This document shows positions 24,404 to 29,501 of a DNA stretch of 29,501 nucleotides, in pieces; the stretch's first letter is position 1; the number at the start of each line of letters is the position of its first letter. The notes under the pieces are model-generated. The model did not search any database, had not been told where the DNA came from, and saw only the letters and a list, made by a program, of their open reading frames with translations. The stretch covers positions 1-29,501 of IMG/VR virus record IMGVR_UViG_3300025645_000325. One strand, given 5' to 3'. Both the position numbers and the translations under genes were made by a program. This stretch comes from a virus.

Positions 24404-25561
24404 ATGACACAAGAACTTGGTAACAATTACTACAAATCTGGGTGGCAACCATCAATAGAGTTTGATGAAAATACTGGCAAAGGTGAGATTACTTATGTTG
24501 GTACTGACCCAGATTACAAAAATAAATATGATGACATCTTAAGAGGTTGGGGTTTTGACCCTAAGTACTACGAAATAGAAGGCACAGTTCGTGCATCTTC
24601 GTGGGAGGTACAACTTAAAGGTGGTAAACCTACTACTTTCTATGCGTTTAAGGGCGTAGTTAAAAGAAAAAATCCTGCATTAGATGAGTACTTTGATAAG
24701 TTACTCTCTCTGTATAAACAGAAACCTAAATTAAAAGATAAAAAATTTGGTGGCGATACTGCTTTTATATTTACAATGGCTGACTGGCAGTTAGGTAAAG
24801 CAGATTATGGTGTTGAAAATACTATTAAGAGATACCAGGAAGCTCTTTTGTCAGGAGTAAAACAAGTTAAGGCACTGCGTAAGGGTGGCACATTAATAAA
24901 TGAAGTGTACTTACTAGGTTTAGGTGACCTCACAGAAAATTGTGACCAAAGTTTTTACTCTTCAATGCCCTTTAATGTAGAGTTAAATCTATCTCAACAA
25001 TACAGACTAGCTAGACAACTTATTATGCAGACTATTGATACATTCCTACCTCTTGCAGACAAGATAACTGTATGTGGTATTGGTGGTAATCACGGAGAGA
25101 TGACAAGAAGTAGTAAAGGACAGGTCTTATCAGATAGATTAGATAACTCTGATATGATGCACTTTGAAATAGTTAAAGAGATACTTGCACAGAATAAAAG
25201 GTACGACAAAGTAAATGTGATACTTCCTACTGACTATCATCACTTGCTTGACATTAAAGGTAAAGGTGTAGCTATAACACACGGACATATGACAGGTGGT
25301 GGTGCAGGTCCAGAAGGTAAAATAATGAAATGGTGGCAAGGACAAATGTTTGGTTGGCTGCCGAGTGGTGCTGCTGAAATTCTTCTGACAGGACATTATC
25401 ATCACCCAAGATTATTAAAGCAGGGTAAGAGAACTTGGATGCAGTGTCCTAGTATTGATGCAAGTAAAGACTTTACTGCAAGGACTGGAATGTGGAACGA
25501 ACCAGGCGTTCTCACATTCACAATCAATAAAAGTGGTTGGGATAATTACAAGATAGTTTAG
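24404..25561 (+). CDS. Metallophosphoesterase (calcineurin-like)
   Basis: A 385-residue protein with the signature of binuclear metallophosphoesterases, spread from residue 127 to 334: DWQ (127-129, where the usual motif is DxH), GDLTEN (Asp175), GNHGE (Asn229-His230), THGHM (His293, His295) and GHYHH (331-334). The N-terminal 110 residues are an extra domain (WEVQLKGGKPTTFYAFKGVV) seen with this kind of phage enzyme. It probably acts on phosphodiester or nucleotide substrates; DNA end processing or nucleotide turnover are possible. It has its own promoter-like sequence and is the last rightward gene, overlapping the leftward zinc-knuckle gene by four bases. Confidence 0.85.
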   Translation: MTQELGNNYYKSGWQPSIEFDENTGKGEITYVGTDPDYKNKYDDILRGWGFDPKYYEIEGTVRASSWEVQLKGGKPTTFYAFKGVVKRKNPALDEYFDKLLSLYKQKPKLKDKKFGGDTAFIFTMADWQLGKADYGVENTIKRYQEALLSGVKQVKALRKGGTLINEVYLLGLGDLTENCDQSFYSSMPFNVELNLSQQYRLARQLIMQTIDTFLPLADKITVCGIGGNHGEMTRSSKGQVLSDRLDNSDMMHFEIVKEILAQNKRYDKVNVILPTDYHHLLDIKGKGVAITHGHMTGGGAGPEGKIMKWWQGQMFGWLPSGAAEILLTGHYHHPRLLKQGKRTWMQCPSIDASKDFTARTGMWNEPGVLTFTINKSGWDNYKIV

Positions 25562-25653
25562 ACTAAGTCTTCTATCATATGTGCAATACAATATGTACAC
25601 AAACCACTATGAGTTAGTGTAGTTTCAGGTGGTAACCCACAATCTCTACACAT
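25558..25653 (-). CDS. 31-residue zinc-knuckle peptide
   Basis: A peptide starting MCRDCGLPPETTLTHSGLCT with Cys at 2, 5, 19 and 22 (CxxC, 13 residues, CxxC), plus His15 and His25. The spacing and the CG and GxCxxC contexts are those of a minimal zinc ribbon. The ATG overlaps the stop of the preceding leftward gene (TAATG), and a GAAGAAGAAGAA run upstream supplies purines for ribosome binding. It converges with the metallophosphoesterase gene, overlapping four bases. Similar small zinc-binding phage proteins modify or recruit host machinery, but no target can be read here. Confidence 0.6.
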   Translation of the reverse strand: MCRDCGLPPETTLTHSGLCTYCIAHMIEDLV

Positions 25654-25838
25654 TATTCTTCTTCTTCTACTGTTGTAAGTACCTGCACATTAGGTAGTAT
25701 TGCTAGTAGTTGGAGTTGTCCATTAGATAATATTATGCTTTTACCCATAAACAATGGCTGCTCCTTGTCATCTTTTCTTCCTAACAACTCTGCTAACAAC
25801 ATACCTGTTGTTGCTTTGCTTAACATTACATCAATCAT
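25653..25838 (-). CDS. Small protein of unknown function
   Basis: A 61-residue protein with a mixed hydrophobic core (MLLAELLGRKDDKEQPLF, IILSNGQLQLLAILPNVQVL) and an acidic tail (VEEEE). It starts at an ATG overlapping the preceding leftward stop (ATGA) and ends with TAATG, coupled to the zinc-knuckle gene. I do not recognise a family. The pattern of two short hydrophobic beta segments suggests a small soluble domain rather than a membrane protein. Confidence 0.55.
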   Translation of the reverse strand: MIDVMLSKATTGMLLAELLGRKDDKEQPLFMGKSIILSNGQLQLLAILPNVQVLTTVEEEE

Positions 25839-26239
25839 TCTTTCTCCTCGTGTATCTTGGCATCTTTTTCGTAAAGATAACCTACTAATTTTGTTATTGA
25901 ATCATTATCAATAAACTCTGTAGTTTTAGGCATTGACCTTTCTTCCCAAGTAAAGTCATAATTTTTTCTAACTAACTTGTGAATATTCCAAGTCATAATT
26001 TTTCCTTTGTACTCTGTAAGATATACAAAAGTCTTACCTGTTTCTACAGATATAACAATGTTGCTATCAAATTTTTTCTTTTCAATTATCCAGCCATCAT
26101 ATTCTATTTCTCTTGATTTGATTTCTACAATGTAGCGTTCATTACTAGCATCATATGTGCTGTATGGGTCACTACACTCTATCAAATCTAAACCAGGATA
26201 TATTTTATTAAGTTGATTAATTATTTCTATTTGTGTCAT
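25835..26239 (-). CDS. PD-(D/E)XK-type nuclease candidate
   Basis: A 134-residue protein. After an N-terminal helix (EIINQLNKIYP) it shows Asp30, then YIVEIKSR with Glu39 and Lys41, then a Trp-containing turn and IIEKKKF. This D-x(8)-E-x-K order is the core of PD-(D/E)XK nucleases, the fold used by many phage Holliday-junction and recombination nucleases. The rest is beta-rich (IVISVETGKTFVYLTEYKGK). The ATG at 26239 is chosen over the preceding TTG. It lies in the same operon as the Rad52-like annealing gene, so a role in recombination or DNA degradation is likely. Confidence 0.6.
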   Translation of the reverse strand: MTQIEIINQLNKIYPGLDLIECSDPYSTYDASNERYIVEIKSREIEYDGWIIEKKKFDSNIVISVETGKTFVYLTEYKGKIMTWNIHKLVRKNYDFTWEERSMPKTTEFIDNDSITKLVGYLYEKDAKIHEEKE

Positions 26240-26541
26240 CAAAACATTTCCTCCTGATTGTCAGTTATAATTTGTTTTTCATTAGCACTGGTAACTAATG
26301 CGTGACAAACTGTGTACTCCCATTTGTAAGGGTTATTGTTGTCTTGTTTTTTATACCTGTTTCCACAAAATACATTACCTTCCATATCTTCATAAAATAT
26401 TTTATTGTCTTTACAAAGATATGGAGCTTTATGTGTTCTGTCTGGTGCAGGTGGTATATCAAAATTATAATCAGGGTATCTATCCTTAATTTTTTTGATA
26501 AGTTTATTTAAGTTAACTCCACCTGTTTGTTCTAAAGTCAT
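26239..26541 (-). CDS. Hypothetical early protein
   Basis: A 100-residue hydrophilic protein between the nuclease candidate and the annealing protein. It has an N-terminal basic helix (LNKLIKKIKDRYPDYNF), a Pro-rich turn (IPPAPDRTHKAPYL), two or three cysteines (YLCKDNK, VFCGNRY, TVCHA) with one His, and a Gln/Glu-rich end. A metal site made by the three cysteines is possible but not certain. It starts at an ATG overlapping the preceding stop (TAATG) and ends TGATG. Gene context suggests DNA metabolism. Confidence 0.55.
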   Translation of the reverse strand: MTLEQTGGVNLNKLIKKIKDRYPDYNFDIPPAPDRTHKAPYLCKDNKIFYEDMEGNVFCGNRYKKQDNNNPYKWEYTVCHALVTSANEKQIITDNQEEMF

Positions 26542-27452
26542 TACGACCCATCTATAAGTGACCAGGTATCTGTATCAATCCAATCAAATATATTTTTCTT
26601 GTTAGCTTTACCACTATTAATAAAAGCCTTGGCCTTTTTAACTAATTCTGTTTGGCCTTCATCAGTAGCTTTAGTTAGACAAGAGTTAAATGTTTTTAAT
26701 TGTTTTTCTGTAGGAGATTCGCCTTCCCACTTACCACTTGGAACATCAGTTATATCTTTTGTTTCACCAAATACTTCCTCAACAATTTGTTGATTATCAT
26801 TTGACTCATCAACAACTACCTCAATCATAGTTATATATGTTGACATCTGGTCAGCTGTCCACTCCTCTATGTTTTCTGGAAAGCTCTGTTCTGAAGTAAC
26901 TTGTTTGTAAGTTTCATTCATAAGTTTTTTCTTAGCCTTCTCATCAGGTATCATAGATGACACAGTGTGGTCCAACTGTTGCTTTTTGTTTGGGTTATCT
27001 TTAACCATATCCTCAAACTCTTTAGCTGACTTATCTGTGACCTTAGCTTCTTGTTTCTTTGCAGCTTTAGGTTTCTCTTCATCCATATAGAAGTCATCAG
27101 TACCTGACCACAGCTCAACACCAAGCCCAGCTCTCATTGATGCTCGTTTGAAAGCATCACTCTCTGCTAGTTTAAGACACTCACCTAGTGTTGCTCTTGC
27201 TAACGCAGGTCCTTCTACATCTCCTGCACCCTGGTAAACTAATCCATCAATGGTTAACTTACCAATAGCACCTACAATTTTGTCATTAATTATAACTGGT
27301 TCAAACTCCCACTCATACTTAACATCACAATCTCGTAGTCTTTCTACATAAACTGCGTGGTTTACGAACTTGCCAAACTTTCCTTTAGGTGGGTCTTGTA
27401 CAACCTCCTCTGGAAAGGGAGCAAGTAATTTCTTTTTAGTTTCTTTATTCAT
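26541..27452 (-). CDS. Rad52/Sak-like single-strand annealing protein
   Basis: A 303-residue protein. The N-terminal 120 residues fit the Rad52/Sak/DdrA fold: an initial helix and strand (VVQDPPKGKFGKFVNHAVYV), the strand pair GAIGKLTIDGLVYQGAGDVE, and the diagnostic helix AESDAFKRASMRAGLGVELW (97-116). From about 125 the protein is charged and probably disordered (KPAAKKQEAKVTDKSAKEF), ending in a separate helical domain (TEKQLKTFNSCLTKATDEG...) that may bind partner proteins such as SSB. Such proteins pair complementary single strands in phage recombination and replication. AGGAG precedes the ATG. Confidence 0.72.
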   Translation of the reverse strand: MNKETKKKLLAPFPEEVVQDPPKGKFGKFVNHAVYVERLRDCDVKYEWEFEPVIINDKIVGAIGKLTIDGLVYQGAGDVEGPALARATLGECLKLAESDAFKRASMRAGLGVELWSGTDDFYMDEEKPKAAKKQEAKVTDKSAKEFEDMVKDNPNKKQQLDHTVSSMIPDEKAKKKLMNETYKQVTSEQSFPENIEEWTADQMSTYITMIEVVVDESNDNQQIVEEVFGETKDITDVPSGKWEGESPTEKQLKTFNSCLTKATDEGQTELVKKAKAFINSGKANKKNIFDWIDTDTWSLIDGS

Positions 27453-27475
27453 TTCGTTCTCCTGTTATCATTAGA

Positions 27476-27503
27476 GAAACAAATGTTTTTATTCATTTGT
27501 TTC
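27476..27503 (-). repeat. 10-bp hairpin upstream of the annealing-protein gene
   Basis: GAAACAAATG (27476-27485) pairs with CATTTGTTTC (27494-27503) around eight bases. It lies 23 bases upstream of the annealing gene's ATG (leftward). A second hairpin lies just before it in transcription order (27512-27546). No T-run follows. It may be a processing or attenuation site. Confidence 0.55.
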
Positions 27504-27511
27504 CTTTCTGA

Positions 27512-27546
27512 GATAGTAAAGCCTCTAGCAATAGAGGCATACTATC
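27512..27546 (-). terminator. Long hairpin between HTH and annealing genes
   Basis: Outer stem GATAGTA/TACTATC and inner stem GCCTCTA/TAGAGGC, each 7 bp, interrupted by a small asymmetric bulge, with a four-base loop. It starts a few bases after the stop of the HTH gene. It is the most stable-looking hairpin of the early region. No U-tract follows on the leftward transcript, so partial termination or RNase processing is as likely as full termination. Confidence 0.6.
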
Positions 27547-27550
27547 TACC

Positions 27551-27799
27551 TTATTCATTATCTTCTTTGACTTCAATGACTTGATACAATCTTTGTCTTG
27601 ATACACCAAGTATCGTAGCCATATCTGTAAATGACACGCCTACTTCACGGCCATTGTTAACTAGCTCTGTCCTCTTTTGTTTAAGAGTATCTACTAGCTC
27701 ATTAGCTTCCTGTATTAGGTAAGCTACATTATGCAATTCTTCTAAGACATTTTTTTTGGTGTCTATAGATTGCAATAGGGTATTACTGCGTTGATTCAC
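27551..27799 (-). CDS. Small helix-turn-helix protein (GTG start)
   Basis: An 82-residue protein. Residues 1-45 form a predicted coiled coil (LEELHNVAYLIQEANELVDT), and residues 55-75 are a clear helix-turn-helix (VSFTDMATILGVSRQRLYQV). It starts at GTG with AAGGAG upstream. The dimerising helix plus HTH layout fits a small DNA-binding regulator acting on early or late phage promoters, or a DNA-organising protein. The recognition helix SRQRLYQVI recalls the HTH fused to the terminase at 2-80 (NKSTVTRMY), but the similarity is only that of the fold. Confidence 0.68.
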   Translation of the reverse strand: MNQRSNTLLQSIDTKKNVLEELHNVAYLIQEANELVDTLKQKRTELVNNGREVGVSFTDMATILGVSRQRLYQVIEVKEDNE

Positions 27800-27830
27800 G
27801 CTTCTCCTTTCTGTTCAGTCGCTGCTATTG

Positions 27831-28034
27831 TTAGCTGACTGTTGTTATGTATAGTTGATTTTGTTCAATATAGTCGCCACTATCGTTATCAATAATAGAA
27901 ACTACATTGTTGCCTTGTGAACATAGCTCAGCAAACTTTTGTCTTGCCTCAGCTATCGTACTGAATTTGTCATCATCATACTGATACACATCAGTACCTC
28001 CATAGATGTTATGACACTCTATTCGTATTGACAT
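27831..28034 (-). CDS. Hypothetical early protein
   Basis: A 67-residue protein with an alternating polar/hydrophobic N-terminus (SIRIECHNIYGGTDVYQY), a central helix (TIAEARQKFAELCSQG) and a C-terminal strand (NVVSIIDNDSGDYIEQ). The beta-alpha-beta layout suggests a small compact domain. GAGAGG precedes the ATG. The gene has its own 109-base upstream region with two TATAAT elements and a hairpin, so it probably begins a transcript. No family is recognised. Confidence 0.6.
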   Translation of the reverse strand: MSIRIECHNIYGGTDVYQYDDDKFSTIAEARQKFAELCSQGNNVVSIIDNDSGDYIEQNQLYITTVS

Positions 28035-28143
28035 ACAACCTCTCGTTGCTTACTGTCATTGTAATCTACATTATAATTAATGTAAACGATATTATAATTA
28101 TTAGTCAGCTCACTATCTGTATAAACAATGAGCTGTTTAATGA
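28035..28143 (-). promoter_or_regulatory. Intergenic control region of the 27831-28034 gene
   Basis: On the leftward strand two TATAAT elements occur (28096-28091 and 28075-28070). The second sits in the inverted repeat ACATTA-ATTA-TAATGT (28068-28083), and GTTTACA lies just upstream of it. The TGTTTATACA hairpin (28106-28135) lies upstream of both. TTATAATTAAT here also occurs at 13376-13386, in the capsid promoter region. Together it reads as a promoter with an operator. Confidence 0.5.
28106..28135 (-). terminator. Hairpin with TGTTTATACA core after the 28144-28563 gene
   Basis: CAGCTCA (28106-28112) pairs with TGAGCTG (28129-28135). The loop on the leftward strand is TTGTTTATACAGATAG. 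It starts nine bases after a stop codon, as do the two related hairpins at 13353 and 28602. A TATAAT follows 10-15 bases further on. Confidence 0.6.
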
Positions 28144-28563
28144 TTACTTGTCATCTTTACTTCTAACTATAAATCTTTTATCAAATATAGATTTATAATC
28201 TTCAGTTTCCACACTCTGCAGAGAGTGTTTTAATCTGTCTGCGTTTGGTGTGTACTGTATGTACCCAATCACTTTGTTTCCCTTGACCTTTGTATATATT
28301 TGCAAAGGTAAGTTCTCTTTCTTAATGTGATTGTTAAGATTATTTCTAAACTTTCTTTCTTCAGTCTTGACTTCACTTAAGTCTTCACTGCTAAATGTAT
28401 AGAATTTTACAATAGCAAACGGATTAGTTTTAGCTAGTTTGATTGCTTTCTTAAGTACATCTCTATGGTCGTACCATTTCTTAGTTGGTCTAGTGAGCTC
28501 TTTAAACTCATCTTGATTCACTAACTTTGGTTCTTCCATCTCGTTCCAGTGTATCTTTGACAT
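28144..28563 (-). CDS. Hypothetical early protein
   Basis: A 139-residue basic protein without recognised family. The N-terminal part is charged (MSKIHWNEMEEPKL), the middle has a helix and strand (DVLKKAIKLAKTNPFAIVKF), and residues 80-125 are basic with a strand pair (LPLQIYTKVKGNKVIGYIQYT). A small nucleic-acid-binding fold would suit but cannot be asserted. The frame extends upstream without an ATG; ATGATG at 28566-28561 follows AGAAAGGAA, and the second ATG gives normal spacing. The upstream hairpin (28602-28627) then lies in its leader. Confidence 0.58.
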   Translation of the reverse strand: MSKIHWNEMEEPKLVNQDEFKELTRPTKKWYDHRDVLKKAIKLAKTNPFAIVKFYTFSSEDLSEVKTEERKFRNNLNNHIKKENLPLQIYTKVKGNKVIGYIQYTPNADRLKHSLQSVETEDYKSIFDKRFIVRSKDDK

Positions 28564-28601
28564 CATTTCCTTTCTGATATTTACTCTGTATAAATACCTA
28601 T

Positions 28602-28627
28602 CACCTCTCTGTTTATACAAAGAGGTG
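28602..28627 (-). promoter_or_regulatory. Hairpin with TGTTTATACA core between early genes
   Basis: CACCTCT (28602-28608) pairs with AGAGGTG (28621-28627). The centre holds CTGTTTATACAAAG (28609-28622), identical over 14 bases to 13358-13371. It begins nine bases after the stop of the 48-residue gene (leftward) and 39 bases before the next start. TTGTAT inside it could also serve as a leftward -35, with TATTTA about 18 bases on. Confidence 0.6.
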
Positions 28628-28635
28628 TTAGCTAG

Positions 28636-28782
28636 TTATTCTTCTAGTACATTAAACAATCTCATTAAGTACAGGTCATCTTCTCTCTCCCTGTCTATTT
28701 GTTTTTGCGTTTTGTACCCACCATACTTCTGCAGTAAGGCATAAAATAATATTGATACTGCAATCATATCTAAGAAAGACAT
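28636..28782 (-). CDS. 48-residue small membrane-anchored protein
   Basis: An N-terminal hydrophobic helix (MSFLDMIAVSILFYALLQKY) followed by a charged tail (KTQKQIDREREDDLYLMRLF) ending LEE. One transmembrane helix with a cytoplasmic charged coil is expected. The ATG overlaps the preceding stop (TAATG), and the hairpin at 28602-28627 follows the stop. No family is recognised. Small membrane proteins in early regions often alter the host envelope or block superinfection, but that is only a possibility here. Confidence 0.55.
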   Translation of the reverse strand: MSFLDMIAVSILFYALLQKYGGYKTQKQIDREREDDLYLMRLFNVLEE

Positions 28783-28910
28783 TACACACGACCTAACTGT
28801 GTTAAGTTGTCGTATACTGCATCATATTTAAAGTTCTCGTTCAAATATGGGCTATCTAATTCATAGATAACATTGTCATCATCTATAACTATTACTTGAT
28901 ATATTTCCAT
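28782..28910 (-). CDS. 42-residue acidic hypothetical protein
   Basis: MEIYQVIVIDDDNVIYELDS followed by PYLNENFKYDAVYDNLTQLG and RV. It reads as a short beta hairpin with an acidic turn and a helix. It is coupled on both sides by TAATG overlaps, and the codons for the EEE end of the upstream gene form its ribosome-binding site (GAGGAGGAA). Function unknown. Confidence 0.5.
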   Translation of the reverse strand: MEIYQVIVIDDDNVIYELDSPYLNENFKYDAVYDNLTQLGRV

Positions 28911-29104
28911 TATTCCTCCTCATCATAAAGACCAACATCTTCAGTCAATCCACTTTGTAATGCTTCCACAATGTAGACACTATCACTCAATCTGTCTTGT
29001 GTTGCACCCCATTGATGCCAACTGTCATTGATGTCGTTATCAATACGAAACTTACTATCAACACCATTGATAGTTATAGTTCCCTCAACTGTAATTAGTT
29101 CCAT
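28910..29104 (-). CDS. 64-residue acidic hypothetical protein
   Basis: A beta-rich N-terminus (ELITVEGTITINGVDSKFRI), a Trp-containing loop (SWHQWGATQDRL), a short helix (SVYIVEALQSGL) and an acidic tail (DVGLYDEEE). AAGGAGG just inside the preceding gene serves its ATG, which overlaps that gene's stop. Its own EEE codons plus TAATG start the next gene. No family is recognised. Confidence 0.55.
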   Translation of the reverse strand: MELITVEGTITINGVDSKFRIDNDINDSWHQWGATQDRLSDSVYIVEALQSGLTEDVGLYDEEE

Positions 29105-29397
29105 TACAATCCTCCTTGTGTGTGTGAATTTACATCTTCAAAGTAATATTTATAATCAAGTATTCCTCCACCATAAATATTTTCTTTCCTTGATTCCTGT
29201 ACTTTAAACCCTAGCTCTACATACCCAGGGTAATCATCATCAAAATTGATTCGTACTGGTTCTTTAAGAATCACATCATCTCTCTCATCATCATCCATTC
29301 CCTCATTCATAGGCATAAGATAAAAATCTAATCTTATTTCTTCATAATCATCAGGGTGTGTTTCTTTAATTAAATTAATTAGCTCTCCTAATTTCAT
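29104..29397 (-). CDS. 97-residue acidic hypothetical protein
   Basis: An amphipathic N-terminal helix (KLGELINLIKETHPDDYEEI) followed by a strand (RLDFYLMPM), an Asp-rich loop (GMDDDERDDVI), further strands and a Gly-rich end (HTQGGL). It is a small acidic alpha/beta protein. Acidic early proteins are often DNA mimics or inhibitors, but nothing here shows that specifically. The ATG overlaps the stop of the partial gene upstream, whose GAGGAGGAA codons give the ribosome-binding site. Confidence 0.55.
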   Translation of the reverse strand: MKLGELINLIKETHPDDYEEIRLDFYLMPMNEGMDDDERDDVILKEPVRINFDDDYPGYVELGFKVQESRKENIYGGGILDYKYYFEDVNSHTQGGL

Positions 29398-29501
29398 TAT
29401 TCCTCCTCTTGCATTATGAAAATCTCATAATAAAGATGGTAAACAACAGATATATACTCTGTCTGGTCATACTTACTTATATCAATTTCACTAACAAGAT
29501 T
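29397..29501 (-). CDS. 3' end of an early gene (start outside window)
   Basis: An open frame enters from the right window edge and gives 34 residues, including EIDISKYDQTEYISVVYHLY and ending MQEEE, before TAATG. The uninterrupted frame, the coupling to the next gene and the same EEE-TAATG ending as two other early genes support that it is coding. Too little is visible to say more. Confidence 0.5.
   Translation of the reverse strand, partial: NLVSEIDISKYDQTEYISVVYHLYYEIFIMQEEE

Noticed and set aside
24711-24720. Further TGTATAAACA copy resembling the hairpin core
   Set aside because: Inside the metallophosphoesterase gene, without a long flanking stem and not after a stop codon; probably chance in an AT-rich genome.
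28567-28620. N-terminal extension of the 28144-28563 gene from a TTG at 28620
   Set aside because: It would start inside a hairpin loop without a ribosome-binding site, whereas ATGATG follows AGAAAGGAA.

Overview
This 29.5 kb, AT-rich window (roughly one third G+C by eye) is a large part of a tailed-phage genome. It holds a packaging ATPase, portal, scaffold, HK97-fold major capsid protein, tail and fibre genes, a lysis region and, on the opposite strand, an early/replication region. No tape-measure, tail-tube or sheath gene is visible. A 9.4 kb block of very large virion proteins, including a virion-type transglycosylase, lies between portal and capsid. This points to a short-tailed (podovirus-like) particle. 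No integrase or repressor is visible, and no tRNA gene was recognised. The host is inferred only: the r1t-like holin, the metallophosphoesterase and a secreted protein with a long poly-Thr linker are reminiscent of actinobacterial phages, and with the low G+C they suggest a marine actinobacterium such as the Actinomarina group. A search would be needed to confirm that.

Layout, + strand. The large terminase subunit (2-1690, cut by the window edge, with an in-frame N-terminal helix-turn-helix) and the portal (1692-3437) come first. Two small genes follow, then the internal or ejection protein block (3992-13346). A 245-base gap (13347-13591) holds a hairpin, a -10 element and a GC-rich leader that can fold into a pseudoknot. 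The leader is followed by scaffold, major capsid protein, connector, a large tail protein, a tail fibre with an internal repeat and a small fibre-associated protein (13592-20646). The lysis/surface region (20674-24353) packs in several small membrane proteins, a secreted protein with an extreme Glu-rich domain, tiny Cys-rich peptides, a DUF5675-like protein and an r1t-like holin. A metallophosphoesterase with its own promoter-like sequence ends the rightward genes.

Layout, - strand (29501 down to 25558). These are small, tightly coupled early genes. They include a PD-(D/E)XK nuclease candidate, a Rad52/Sak-like annealing protein, a small helix-turn-helix protein, a 31-residue CxxC/CxxC zinc-knuckle peptide and several acidic unknowns. 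The two gene sets converge at about 25560.

Most neighbouring genes overlap by one base (TAATG) or four bases (ATGA), which implies translational coupling throughout. Transcription-unit boundaries are marked by three hairpins with different 7-bp stems but the same TGTTTATACA core near the loop, each 7-9 bases after a stop codon. No gene-free stretch exceeds 300 bases; the longest is the 245-base capsid leader.
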